Shown piece after piece: positions 34,702-42,504 of a DNA stretch of 64,000 bases. The stretch is from CAYRXM01 sp964449465 (lineage in GTDB: Bacteria; Chloroflexota; Anaerolineae; JAFGEY01). Location: positions 1 through 64,000 of the forward strand of contig CAYVBK010000020.1 in assembly GCA_964449465.1 (NCBI GenBank), in the 5' to 3' direction. The notes beneath the pieces were generated by a model that ran no database searches, had not been told where the DNA came from, and saw only the letters and a list, made by a program, of their open reading frames with translations. The translations under genes were made by a program, and so were the position numbers. Position 1 is the first letter of the stretch. Each line of letters opens with the position of its first letter.

Positions 34702-35574
34702 ATGGAGATGCCGTTGATCTTGGTGACCAATGATGATGGAATTGATTCTTTTGGCCTGTGGGCGGCGGTCGAGGCGGTAATGCCCCTGGGCGAAGTGTTG
34801 GTGGTGGCGCCCGACCGGCAATGGTCTGGCGGTGGGCGTTCGATGCCGCCCTATGTCAGCGGGCGGGTGACGCCCTATGTGCGATGGGTCAATGGCGAGC
34901 GGGTAGCCGCCTGGGCCGTAGACGCCAGTCCGGCACTGGCGGTCGAGCATGGGTTGCTGGAGCTGGCCCCGCGCCGGCCGGCCCTGGTGGTGTCGGGCAT
35001 CAACCTGGGCCTCAATCTGGCTACCGAAGTGACCATTTCCGGTACTGTCGGCGCGGCGTTGGAGGCAGCGGCATTTGGCCTGCCGGCTCTGGCCGTGTCG
35101 CTCGAGATGGAGTCGAGTTATCATCTCTCCGACGGCATCCAGGCCGACTATGCGGCGGCACAGTCGTTCACCCAGCGGTTTGCCTGGCACTTGCTGTCTT
35201 ATGGGCTGCCCCGGTCTGCCGATGTGTTGAATGTCAATGTGCCGGCAGTGGCCACCTCCGAGACGCCCTGGCGGGTCACACGGCTGTCGCGGCAGCGTTA
35301 TTTCGAGCCGGTGGCGCCCAATCGCGCCAGAGGAGAAGGGCGGCCGGGCTATCGGGTGATCCGCGACCCTTTGCAAGCCGAGATGGATTCGGACATTTGG
35401 GCGGTGGCGGTGGATCGGGCCGTGTCGGTCACGCCGCTGTCGCTAGACCTGACGGCGCGGGTGGACCCAGGTTGGATGGACCAGGAATTGCGCCTTGGAG
35501 ACGGCGAATGTCGGGTTGCATTGGACGATTTGCGATGGTTCTGGCCTTGCACACAGACCGCAGTCGCAGTATAA
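34702..35574 (+). CDS. surE: SurE-like 5'/3'-nucleotidase
   Basis: 290 residues from ATG 34702, eight to ten bases after AGGAGA; the open frame reaches back to 34621. The SurE metal site NDDGI is at residues 10-14, followed by APDRQWSGGGRS and the NLGLN block (INLGLNLATEVTISGTVGAA). SurE releases phosphate from nucleoside monophosphates and short polyphosphates. It is longer than most SurE proteins (about 250) and has the same motif order. It is embedded between pstS-like and response-regulator genes, fitting Pi recycling under starvation. Confidence 0.9.
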   Translation: MEMPLILVTNDDGIDSFGLWAAVEAVMPLGEVLVVAPDRQWSGGGRSMPPYVSGRVTPYVRWVNGERVAAWAVDASPALAVEHGLLELAPRRPALVVSGINLGLNLATEVTISGTVGAALEAAAFGLPALAVSLEMESSYHLSDGIQADYAAAQSFTQRFAWHLLSYGLPRSADVLNVNVPAVATSETPWRVTRLSRQRYFEPVAPNRARGEGRPGYRVIRDPLQAEMDSDIWAVAVDRAVSVTPLSLDLTARVDPGWMDQELRLGDGECRVALDDLRWFWPCTQTAVAV

Positions 35575-35575
35575 T
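35547..35575 (+). promoter_or_regulatory. Sigma-70 promoter for the response regulator
   Basis: TTGCAC, 17 bp, TATAAT, inside the last codons of surE. It would start transcription near 35582 and give the regulator a Pho-independent basal supply. Confidence 0.75.
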
Positions 35576-35613
35576 CAATTCAAATGATGCGAATGTTAGA
35601 AAGCAGTTGGCGC

Positions 35614-36321
35614 ATGGGCAGCAAGATTTTGGTAGTCGAAGACAACCTGACTTTGCTGGAAACGCTGGAATACAACCTGGCCCGACAAGACTATCAGGTG
35701 TTCAAAGCATCGGACGGTTTGCAGGCATTGGATGTGGCGCGGCGCGAAAAACCCGACCTGATCGTGCTGGATTTGATGATGCCGGGCATGGATGGCCTGG
35801 AGGTGTGCCGCGTGCTGCGTCAGGAGACTATTGCGCCGGTGCTGATGTTGACGGCGCGTGTGTCGGAATTGGACAAGGTGGCCGGGCTAGAGGTGGGCGC
35901 CGACGATTATATGACCAAGCCGTTTAGCATGCGCGAGTTTCTGGCGCGGGTCAAGGCGCAATTGCGGCGGGTCAACTATATGCGCGAGACATTGACGGCC
36001 CAGACCACTTTGCCCGAAGCAGCTCGCATGGAATTGAGCGACCTGATCATTGACCAGGTGCGTTGTGAGGTGCTGCGTAAGGGCGAATTGGTGCGCCTCA
36101 AGCCCAAAGAATATGAATTGTTGGTGTTTCTGGCCCTCAACCGGGGCATTGCCCTGACGCGAGATATGATTTTGGAGCGAGTGTGGGGCTGGGATTTTGA
36201 TGGGGGCAGCCGCACTGTAGATGTGCATGTTCGCTGGCTGCGCGAAAAGATCGAAGACGACCCGCAAAACCCGGCCTATATTGTCACCGTGCGCGGGGTG
36301 GGTTATCGTTTTGATGCCTGA
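35614..36321 (+). CDS. phoB: OmpR/PhoB family response regulator
   Basis: 235 residues from ATG 35614 (MGSKILVVEDN); the frame is open from 35584 with ATGs at 35584, 35587 and 35596, but the promoter at 35547-35575 puts the RNA start near 35582, so the two first would be almost leaderless. Receiver domain (about 1-120): acidic EDN, phospho-acceptor D53 in IVLDLMMPGMDG, and MTKPFSMRE. The winged-helix effector (about 135-232) ends IVTVRGVGYRFDA. It is followed by a strong terminator and then the Pho-box of pstS. It is the best candidate for the protein binding the three arrays. Confidence 0.93.
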   Translation: MGSKILVVEDNLTLLETLEYNLARQDYQVFKASDGLQALDVARREKPDLIVLDLMMPGMDGLEVCRVLRQETIAPVLMLTARVSELDKVAGLEVGADDYMTKPFSMREFLARVKAQLRRVNYMRETLTAQTTLPEAARMELSDLIIDQVRCEVLRKGELVRLKPKEYELLVFLALNRGIALTRDMILERVWGWDFDGGSRTVDVHVRWLREKIEDDPQNPAYIVTVRGVGYRFDA

Positions 36322-36350
36322 CCAGGATGTTGGCTTGACTTGCTGTTTTT

Positions 36351-36386
36351 CCGGCCACTCGAAAAGCGAGTGGCCGGATTTTTTTT
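36351..36386 (+). terminator. Rho-independent terminator after the response regulator
   Basis: Perfect 11-bp stem CCGGCCACTCG / CGAGTGGCCGG, loop AAAAG, then ATTTTTTTT. It separates the sensor/regulator operon from the pst operon. Confidence 0.95.
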
Positions 36387-36431
36387 GAGCGGTGGCAGGG
36401 GAACGCCATCAGAGGATATAAAGGACAGACT

Positions 36432-36486
36432 CTTTACCAAACGTTAACAATTCATTGACCAGATGTTAAAACAAGTCGTGTAAACT
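36432..36486 (+). promoter_or_regulatory. Pho-box array and -10 element of the pst operon
   Basis: Cores TTTAC, TTAAC, TTGAC and TTAAA at 36433, 36444, 36455 and 36466, exactly 11 bp apart. Ten bases after the last core is TAAACT (36481-36486) as -10. Same geometry as the two arrays at 31252-31379. The pstS start is 78 bp further on. Confidence 0.8.
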
Positions 36487-36564
36487 TGTCTTTAGTAGCT
36501 TGTGCTCTGTGAAGGCATAAGGCTCAAATTTCAATCGCTAAAATTCAAATGGAGGAGTTTACAC

Positions 36565-37473
36565 ATGAAGCGTCTTGGGTTTATTTTCTTGATCCTGGTA
36601 TTGGCCGTCACTGCCTGTAGTCAGACGTCGCAGCCCACCACGGTCACCACAGCGGCTACGGCCACCGCCAAACCGGCCGACCCCACAGCGACCACCAAGC
36701 CGGCCGACCCCACCAAGAATCAACTGCAACTGGCCGGTTCGACGACGGTGCAGCCGTTGGCCGAAGAGTTGGCCGAAGCGTTCGTGGCCAAGAACCCCGG
36801 CCTCAAGATCGAGGTGCAGGGTGGCGGTTCGAGCGTGGGCGTGACCTCGGCAGGCGAAGGCACGGTAGATATTGGCATGGCCTCCCGCGAAGTGAAAAAG
36901 ACCGAGTTTGAGAAATTCCCCAACCTCAAAGAAGTCACCATCGCCTTTGACGGTATTGCTATCGTGACGCATTCTGGCGTCAAGCTGCCGAACCTGACCA
37001 AAGAGCAAGTGCAAAAAATCTTTGCCGGTGAGATCACCAACTATAAAGAAGTGGGCGGGCCAGATGCGACCATCATCGTGGTATCGCGCGAAGAAGGCTC
37101 TGGCACCCGCGCTGCGTTTGAAGAACTGGTGATGACCTACAAGGACGCCGAAGGCAAGAGCCAAGTCAAGCCGATCTTTGCCAAGGCTCTGCTTCAGCAG
37201 TCGAACGGGCAGGTGCGCACGACTGTGGCCACTACGCCCAACGCCATCGGCTATCTGTCGTTCGGTTTCCTGGATGCCAGCATTGTGGCCGTGCCGGTGA
37301 ACGATGTCCAGCCGACGGTTGAGAACGTCAAGAACAAAACCTATCCCATCGTCCGTCCTCTGAACCTGCTCACCAACGGCGAGCCGAACGAGCGGGCCAA
37401 GGCGTTCATTGACTTTATCCTCGGCGACGAAGGCCAGGCCATCGTTGGCAAGGAATATATCACCATCAAATAA
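36565..37473 (+). CDS. pstS: Phosphate ABC transporter substrate-binding lipoprotein
   Basis: 302 residues from ATG 36565, behind GGAGGAG. Lipobox VTAC with lipidated Cys18, then a Thr/Ala/Pro-rich spacer (about 20-55) and the PstS fold: AGSTTVQPLAEELAEAF, GGSSVGVTSAGEGTVDIGMAS, REEGSGTRAAFEELV. It binds Pi outside the membrane and hands it to PstCA. A stable hairpin at 37488-37525 before pstC could raise pstS expression relative to the permease. Confidence 0.95.
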   Translation: MKRLGFIFLILVLAVTACSQTSQPTTVTTAATATAKPADPTATTKPADPTKNQLQLAGSTTVQPLAEELAEAFVAKNPGLKIEVQGGGSSVGVTSAGEGTVDIGMASREVKKTEFEKFPNLKEVTIAFDGIAIVTHSGVKLPNLTKEQVQKIFAGEITNYKEVGGPDATIIVVSREEGSGTRAAFEELVMTYKDAEGKSQVKPIFAKALLQQSNGQVRTTVATTPNAIGYLSFGFLDASIVAVPVNDVQPTVENVKNKTYPIVRPLNLLTNGEPNERAKAFIDFILGDEGQAIVGKEYITIK

Positions 37474-37487
37474 GCGGTTTCTTGTGG

Positions 37488-37530
37488 CCTTGAAGGTCGG
37501 TAGACCTCTCTACCGACCTTCAAGGTTTTG
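37488..37530 (+). terminator. Intra-operon attenuator hairpin between pstS and pstC
   Basis: Perfect 17-bp stem CCTTGAAGGTCGGTAGA / TCTACCGACCTTCAAGG with loop CCTC, followed by TTTTGCTTTT. It looks like an intrinsic terminator but lies inside the operon. Partial termination would leave more binding-protein mRNA than permease mRNA, as seen in many binding-protein-dependent operons. Confidence 0.85.
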
Positions 37531-37545
37531 CTTTTGAGGACTGTT

Positions 37546-38937
37546 ATGAACATAATGCCATCTGGTCCTGAGCGTGTACAGAAAAAACAAGATGATGGGC
37601 TGCCGGGCGCCCTGCCGCGACGGCCTTTGTTTGTCGTGGTTCTGGCAGGCATTCTGGCGGTCGGTGCTCTGGCGGCTCTGATCGGCGGGATTGCCTGGGG
37701 GCTGCGCGGCAGCGCGGGGTTGTTGCAAACCGTGCTGACCGCGTTGGCTGTGGCCGGCTTGAGTTTGGGGTTGGCCTGGGGGCTGTTTCGCTTGCAAAAT
37801 TGGGCGCGCACGGCCCTGATTTTGATCATCGGCGGTGGACTGGCATATTGGCTGGTGATCATCCTGTTTCAGATCAGCGCGCAGATTTTTGCCGGCGAGG
37901 TCGTCATTCCCCTGATCGGTGTTTTGCAAGCGTTGGGGCGCGGTTTGTTTCGCGCCGTGATCGGGGCGGCGGTGCCGGCCGGGCTGATCTATGGCCTGGT
38001 TTACTATGGATACGCGTTTCAAGATCAACCAGGGCAGCGCACATGGATGGATCGGCTGGTGCAGTATGTGCTGCTGGTCACGGCGCTGTCTTCGATCCTG
38101 ATCGTTTTGTTGATCGTGCTTTTTACCATGAGAGAAGCCTGGTCCTCGATTGAGCAGGTGGGGCTGAAAACGATGCTTTTGGGGACGGTGTGGCGGCCCG
38201 GCTCGATCATCGGCACGGCCGACGCTCAGTTGGGCCTGGTGCCCATGATCGTGGGTTCTATTCTCAGCACGCTGGGCGCGGCGGTGTTGGGTGTGCCGCT
38301 TTCCATCGGCACAGCCATCTTGCTGGCCGAGATTGCCCCGCACACCGTGCGCCAGATCGTCCGTCCGGCCATTGAGCTGCTGGCCGGTATTCCTTCGGTG
38401 GTGTATGGCCTGTTTGGGATGGTGGTGCTGGCTCCGTTGATCCGCAAAATCCAGGTGCCGTATAACACCGGTTTTGGCCTGTTGAACGCTTCGTTTATCC
38501 TGGCGGTGATGATCATCCCTACTATTACCAACATTGCCGAGGATGCCATCCGTGCCGTGCCGCGCATCTATAAAGAAGGGTCGCTGGCTCTGGGGGCTAC
38601 GCGCTGGCAGACGATCTATCAGGTGATTTTGCCGGCGGCTCGCTCTGGCCTGATCGCCGCCGTGATTCTGGGCATTGGCCGGGCTTTGGGCGAAACGATG
38701 GCGGTGATCATGGTCATCGGCAATTCGATTGCCATGCCAGAGCCTTTGGACAAGAACCCGTTGACCTTGCTGCTCAGTTCGGCGCGCACACTCACCGGCA
38801 ATGTGGCGGTCGAGATCAACTATGCCACCGGGACGCATCGCAGCGCGCTGTTCTTCACCGGAGTTTTGCTTTTTGTAATGATCTGGAGTGTGAACAGCCT
38901 GGCGCGGTACTTGATGAAAGAAAAAGAGCGCAGGTAA
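37546..38937 (+). CDS. pstC: Phosphate ABC transporter permease PstC with N-terminal membrane extension
   Basis: 463 residues from ATG 37546 (GAGGA about 6 bp upstream). The core PstC permease is about residues 180-463: LIVLFTMREAW, then VPLSIGTAILLAEIAP, ELLAGIPSVVYGLFG and the EAA-type loop KEGSLALGATRWQTI. About 170 residues precede it and contain four to five extra hydrophobic segments (GILAVGALAALIGGIAWG, LILIIGGGLAYWLVIILF and others). A usual PstC is about 300 residues. The function of the extension is unknown to me. Confidence 0.93.
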   Translation: MNIMPSGPERVQKKQDDGLPGALPRRPLFVVVLAGILAVGALAALIGGIAWGLRGSAGLLQTVLTALAVAGLSLGLAWGLFRLQNWARTALILIIGGGLAYWLVIILFQISAQIFAGEVVIPLIGVLQALGRGLFRAVIGAAVPAGLIYGLVYYGYAFQDQPGQRTWMDRLVQYVLLVTALSSILIVLLIVLFTMREAWSSIEQVGLKTMLLGTVWRPGSIIGTADAQLGLVPMIVGSILSTLGAAVLGVPLSIGTAILLAEIAPHTVRQIVRPAIELLAGIPSVVYGLFGMVVLAPLIRKIQVPYNTGFGLLNASFILAVMIIPTITNIAEDAIRAVPRIYKEGSLALGATRWQTIYQVILPAARSGLIAAVILGIGRALGETMAVIMVIGNSIAMPEPLDKNPLTLLLSSARTLTGNVAVEINYATGTHRSALFFTGVLLFVMIWSVNSLARYLMKEKERR

Positions 38938-38951
38938 ACAAGGAGAAAAGG

Positions 38952-39911
38952 ATGAGTGCAGAGAGTATGTCGGGAGCCATAGAGCGCGTGCAACAACACG
39001 TGGGACAAAAAATAAGAACCAACAACCTGGCCTGGCGCAAGGTCTCGCAAGCGGCAGCTTTTGCTTTTCTGTGGCTGGCTGGTCTGGCGGCAGTGGGTGC
39101 GCTGGTGTGGATCATTGGCTATGTGCTTTCGCAGGGATTGGGGCAGGTCAACCTGCAATTTTTGACCACCCGGCCGGCCGGCGGGGTGTCGGGCGAGGGC
39201 GGTATGTCTACCACCATTGTCACCACCCTCTATTTGGTGATATTGACCATCTCGATTGCCACTCCGCTGGGCGTCGGCGCGGCGGTCTATCTGGTTGAAT
39301 ATGCCGGCGATGTGCAGGTGGGCAATCACTGGTTCAATCGCCTGGCCCGCGTGGTCGTTTCGTTGTCCCGCAGCGGCGTGGAAATTCTGGCTGGTGTGCC
39401 GTCCATCATCTTTGGTTTATTTGGATTTGCCTTGTTTGTCTCGTTTCTCAAGCTCAAATTTTCGCTGCTTTCGGCCGGGCTGAGCGGGGCATGCCTGATT
39501 TTGCCAGTGATCATTCGCACATCCGAAGAGGCTTTGTTGGCTGTGCCGCGTTCGTATCGAGAAGGCAGCCTGGCGCTGGGAGCCACGCGCTGGCAGACGA
39601 TTGTGCAGGTGATTTTGCCCACCGCTGCGCCGGGCATTGTGACTGGTGTGGTGCTGAGCGTGGGGCGGATCATTGCCGAGACAGCCATCTTTTGGGTGAC
39701 GTTGGGCGGCAGCTATCACCTGCCGACCAGCCTGCTCTCGTCGGGGCGCACGATGGCCTTGCATGTGTACATGTTGGCCTCCGAGACGCGCGCTTTTGAC
39801 AAGGCGATGGGCACCGCAGCTATCTTGATTCTGATCATTGTGGTGTTGAATCTGGTGATCAACTATACTTCGCAAACCCTGAGCCGCCGCATGATGGGGC
39901 GCGGGGAATAA
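38952..39911 (+). CDS. pstA: Phosphate ABC transporter permease PstA
   Basis: 319 residues with GGAGAA upstream. Six membrane helices; EILAGVPSIIFGLFG and the EAA loop REGSLALGATRWQTI are very similar to those of PstC, as expected for paired permeases. C-terminal helix IVVLNLVINYTSQ. It forms the Pi channel with PstC. Confidence 0.95.
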   Translation: MSAESMSGAIERVQQHVGQKIRTNNLAWRKVSQAAAFAFLWLAGLAAVGALVWIIGYVLSQGLGQVNLQFLTTRPAGGVSGEGGMSTTIVTTLYLVILTISIATPLGVGAAVYLVEYAGDVQVGNHWFNRLARVVVSLSRSGVEILAGVPSIIFGLFGFALFVSFLKLKFSLLSAGLSGACLILPVIIRTSEEALLAVPRSYREGSLALGATRWQTIVQVILPTAAPGIVTGVVLSVGRIIAETAIFWVTLGGSYHLPTSLLSSGRTMALHVYMLASETRAFDKAMGTAAILILIIVVLNLVINYTSQTLSRRMMGRGE

Positions 39912-39923
39912 GGGAGCATCAAC

Positions 39924-40694
39924 ATGGACGGTAAAAATAAACTTCAAGTGCGAGATTTTGCAGTGTTTTATGGAAATTTTCAGGCTTTGCGTGGTATTAA
40001 CGTAGATATTCCTGAAAATCAAATCACCTCGATCATTGGGCCATCGGGGTGCGGCAAAAGCACGTTTTTGCGGGCTTTTAACCGCATGAACGACCTGATT
40101 CCTACCACGCACATCAAGGGGCAGATTCTGCTGGACGGGCAAGACCTGTACGCCACCGATGTGGTGGAACTGCGCAAACGGGTCGGTATGGTGTTTCAGC
40201 GGCCCAACCCCTTTCCCAAGACGATCTATGACAATGTGGCTTATGGGCCGCGCGTCAACGGGCTGCGCCGCAAGGATGCGTTGGATGATCTGGTGGAAAA
40301 GAGTCTGCGTGGTGCGGCGCTGTGGGATGAGGTCAAGGACAATTTGAACAAATCGGGGCTGGCTCTATCGGGCGGACAGCAGCAGCGGTTGTGCATCGCT
40401 CGCGCCCTGGCCGTCGAGCCAGAGGTGATCTTGATGGACGAGCCGGCTTCGGCCCTGGACCCGATTGCCACGCTCAAGATCGAAGAATTGATTCAAGAGC
40501 TCAAACGCAACTATACCATCGTCATTGTCACCCACAATATGCAGCAGGCGGCGCGGGCGTCAGACTATACCACCTTTTTCAACATGGCTCCCGACCGTGC
40601 TGGTTATCTGGTGGAACACGGGCCGACACGACAGATTTTTACCAATCCCAAAGATAAATTGACCGAGGATTACATTACCGGGCGATTTGGATAG
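39924..40694 (+). CDS. pstB: Phosphate ABC transporter ATP-binding protein PstB
   Basis: 256 residues. Walker A GPSGCGKST, signature LSGGQQQRLCIAR, Walker B VILMDEPASALDP and the switch His in VIVTHNMQQAARAS. It begins with residues DFAVFYGNFQALRGIN, canonical for PstB. It drives uptake through PstCA. Confidence 0.97.
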   Translation: MDGKNKLQVRDFAVFYGNFQALRGINVDIPENQITSIIGPSGCGKSTFLRAFNRMNDLIPTTHIKGQILLDGQDLYATDVVELRKRVGMVFQRPNPFPKTIYDNVAYGPRVNGLRRKDALDDLVEKSLRGAALWDEVKDNLNKSGLALSGGQQQRLCIARALAVEPEVILMDEPASALDPIATLKIEELIQELKRNYTIVIVTHNMQQAARASDYTTFFNMAPDRAGYLVEHGPTRQIFTNPKDKLTEDYITGRFG

Positions 40695-40771
40695 TTGGGT
40701 GATTGGGTGGTTGGGACAAACAGGCCGACCATTCAATGGCTCGACAATCAAACAGTTCAAGAGGAATTGGA

Positions 40772-41257
40772 ATGGATAAACGACGAGTTTTGTTTTTATG
40801 CACCGGCAACTCGGCGCGCAGTCAGATGGCCGAGGGGCTGGTCAACCATTTTCTGGGCGACCGGTGGGAGGCTCAATCGGCAGGCACGCACCCGGCCGGT
40901 TATGTGCATCCGTTGGCCGTGCAGGCGATGGCCGAGTTGGGCATTGATATTTCAACCTGTCGCAGCAAATCCACAGACGAGTTTCGCGGCCAGGTTTTTG
41001 ATTGTGTGATCACGGTGTGCGATCACGCAGCGCAAAATTGCCCGGTGTGGTTGGGCAGCGGTTCGACGGTGGTAAGGCACATCGGCTTTCCCGACCCGGC
41101 CGCCGCTGACGGCAATGAGGAAGAGCGGCTGGCCGTTTTTCGCCGCGTGCGCGATGATTTGCGCCGCGAGTTGCTGGCGTATCTGGAGCAGACCTCCGAG
41201 TCGGAAAAGCAAACGTGGTTTCACCTGGCGACACTTGCATTTGGGGCTATTTTTTGA
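40772..41257 (+). CDS. arsC: Thioredoxin-type arsenate reductase (first copy)
   Basis: 161 residues from ATG 40772 behind GAGGAA. Low-molecular-weight phosphatase fold: C10-T-G-N-S-A-R-S loop, redox pair in TVCDHAAQNCPVW, and HIGFPDPAAA aspartate. This cysteine spacing marks the thioredoxin-coupled ArsC family and not plain tyrosine phosphatases. It reduces arsenate to arsenite. In a pst operon it probably deals with arsenate carried in by the phosphate pump. No arsenite exporter is in the window. The 77 bp before it contain no other signal. Confidence 0.9.
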   Translation: MDKRRVLFLCTGNSARSQMAEGLVNHFLGDRWEAQSAGTHPAGYVHPLAVQAMAELGIDISTCRSKSTDEFRGQVFDCVITVCDHAAQNCPVWLGSGSTVVRHIGFPDPAAADGNEEERLAVFRRVRDDLRRELLAYLEQTSESEKQTWFHLATLAFGAIF

Positions 41258-41275
41258 AAGGCAAGGTGCATTTCT

Positions 41276-41953
41276 ATGCGGCAAAACTTTGAACACGAGC
41301 TGCGCGATTTGCAAGATGATTTGCTTTCTTTGGGCAGCGTGGTCGAAAAAACATTGTTGGATTCGGTCAACATTCTCAAGCGGCGTGATGTCAAAGCGGC
41401 GCGCCGCCTGATTACTGCCGATCAGATGATCAACGAGCGGCGTTATGCCATTGAAGCAGATACGCTGGCCGTGATTGCCACGCAGCAGCCGATGGCCGGC
41501 GATCTGCGCACTCTGGCGGCGGTGCTGGAAATTGCTGCCGAGTTGGAGCGCATGGGTGATTATGCCAAAGGCATTGCTCACATTACCTTGATGATCGGCG
41601 ATCAACCCCTGCTCAAGCCGCTGATTGACATTCCGACGATGGCGCAAAAGGCTTGTGAAATGCTGCATCGCTCGCTAGATGCCTTTGTGCGTCGCGACGC
41701 TGACCTGGCCGCGGCCATTCCGGCCGATGATGATCTGGTGGATTCGCTGTATAACCAGGTTTACCGAGAGTTGATCACGTATATTTTGACCGATCCGCGC
41801 AACATTGAGCAGGCCAACTATTTGCTATGGGTGGCGCACAATCTGGAGCGCACTGCCGACCGCGTCACCAACATTTGTGAGCGGGTTATTTTCACCGTCA
41901 CCGGGCGGGTGGTGGATTTTGGCACTGTTGAAGAAGGCATAGAGAGCGTTTGA
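41276..41953 (+). CDS. phoU: Phosphate uptake regulator PhoU
   Basis: 225 residues, two PhoU three-helix repeats; RQNFEHELRDLQDDLLSLG starts the first and LAAVLEIAAELERMGDYAKG and LLWVAHNLERTADRVTNI carry the paired metal-binding helices. PhoU represses Pst and the kinase in high phosphate. It lies between two arsC genes in this operon. Confidence 0.95.
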   Translation: MRQNFEHELRDLQDDLLSLGSVVEKTLLDSVNILKRRDVKAARRLITADQMINERRYAIEADTLAVIATQQPMAGDLRTLAAVLEIAAELERMGDYAKGIAHITLMIGDQPLLKPLIDIPTMAQKACEMLHRSLDAFVRRDADLAAAIPADDDLVDSLYNQVYRELITYILTDPRNIEQANYLLWVAHNLERTADRVTNICERVIFTVTGRVVDFGTVEEGIESV

Positions 41954-41954
41954 C

Positions 41955-42413
41955 ATGAACCCATTAAGCAAAATCAGCGTCTTGTTTCTCTGCACCGGCA
42001 ACTCGGCGCGCAGCCAGATGGCTGAGGCTTTTTTGCGGCACTATGGCGGCGATGCGTTTGAGGCGTTCAGCGCGGGGCTGCAGCCCAAAGGCATTCACCC
42101 GCTGACGCGCCAGGTGATGCAAGAAGTGAGCCTCAGTCTCGAAGGTCAGCGCTCCAAAGACGTGAGCGAATATATGGGCAAACGGCATTTCAGCTATTTG
42201 ATCACCGTGTGCGCCCATGCCGAAAAGAACTGCCCGCGCGTGTTTCCTGGCGTGGGACAGCGGCTGCATTGGGACATGCCCGATCCGGCGGCTCTGGCCG
42301 CTGCTTTGGATGACGAGCAGGCTCGACTGGATGTTTTCCGCCAGGCGCGCGATGAGATGTTCCGGCGCATCCAGTCGTGGATCCAGGATGTGCGCCGCGA
42401 GATAACAGCTTGA
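41955..42413 (+). CDS. arsC: Thioredoxin-type arsenate reductase (second copy)
   Basis: 152 residues, start one base after the phoU stop, so translationally coupled. Blocks FLCTGNSARSQMAEAF, TVCAHAEKNCPRVFPG and WDMPDPAAL give the P-loop cysteine and the redox cysteine pair of the thioredoxin-type ArsC. Sequence clearly differs from the first copy outside the motifs, so this is not a recent duplication. Role in arsenate reduction is likely. A phosphatase or signalling role alongside PhoU cannot be ruled out. Confidence 0.87.
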   Translation: MNPLSKISVLFLCTGNSARSQMAEAFLRHYGGDAFEAFSAGLQPKGIHPLTRQVMQEVSLSLEGQRSKDVSEYMGKRHFSYLITVCAHAEKNCPRVFPGVGQRLHWDMPDPAALAAALDDEQARLDVFRQARDEMFRRIQSWIQDVRREITA

Positions 42414-42504
42414 TCGTTCTATTATCGAGCCGTCCGAACGGACCGGCCTGCCGGTTGGTTCGTTGGTTGTTTGTAATACCGAGATTTCTGAAAAGGAAGG
42501 CAAC

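Noticed and set aside
42414..42504. Small inverted repeats (GTCCG/CGGAC, ACCGGC/GCCGGT) between arsC and the binding-protein gene as terminator
   Set aside because: Short stems and no T-run; the operon most likely reads through.
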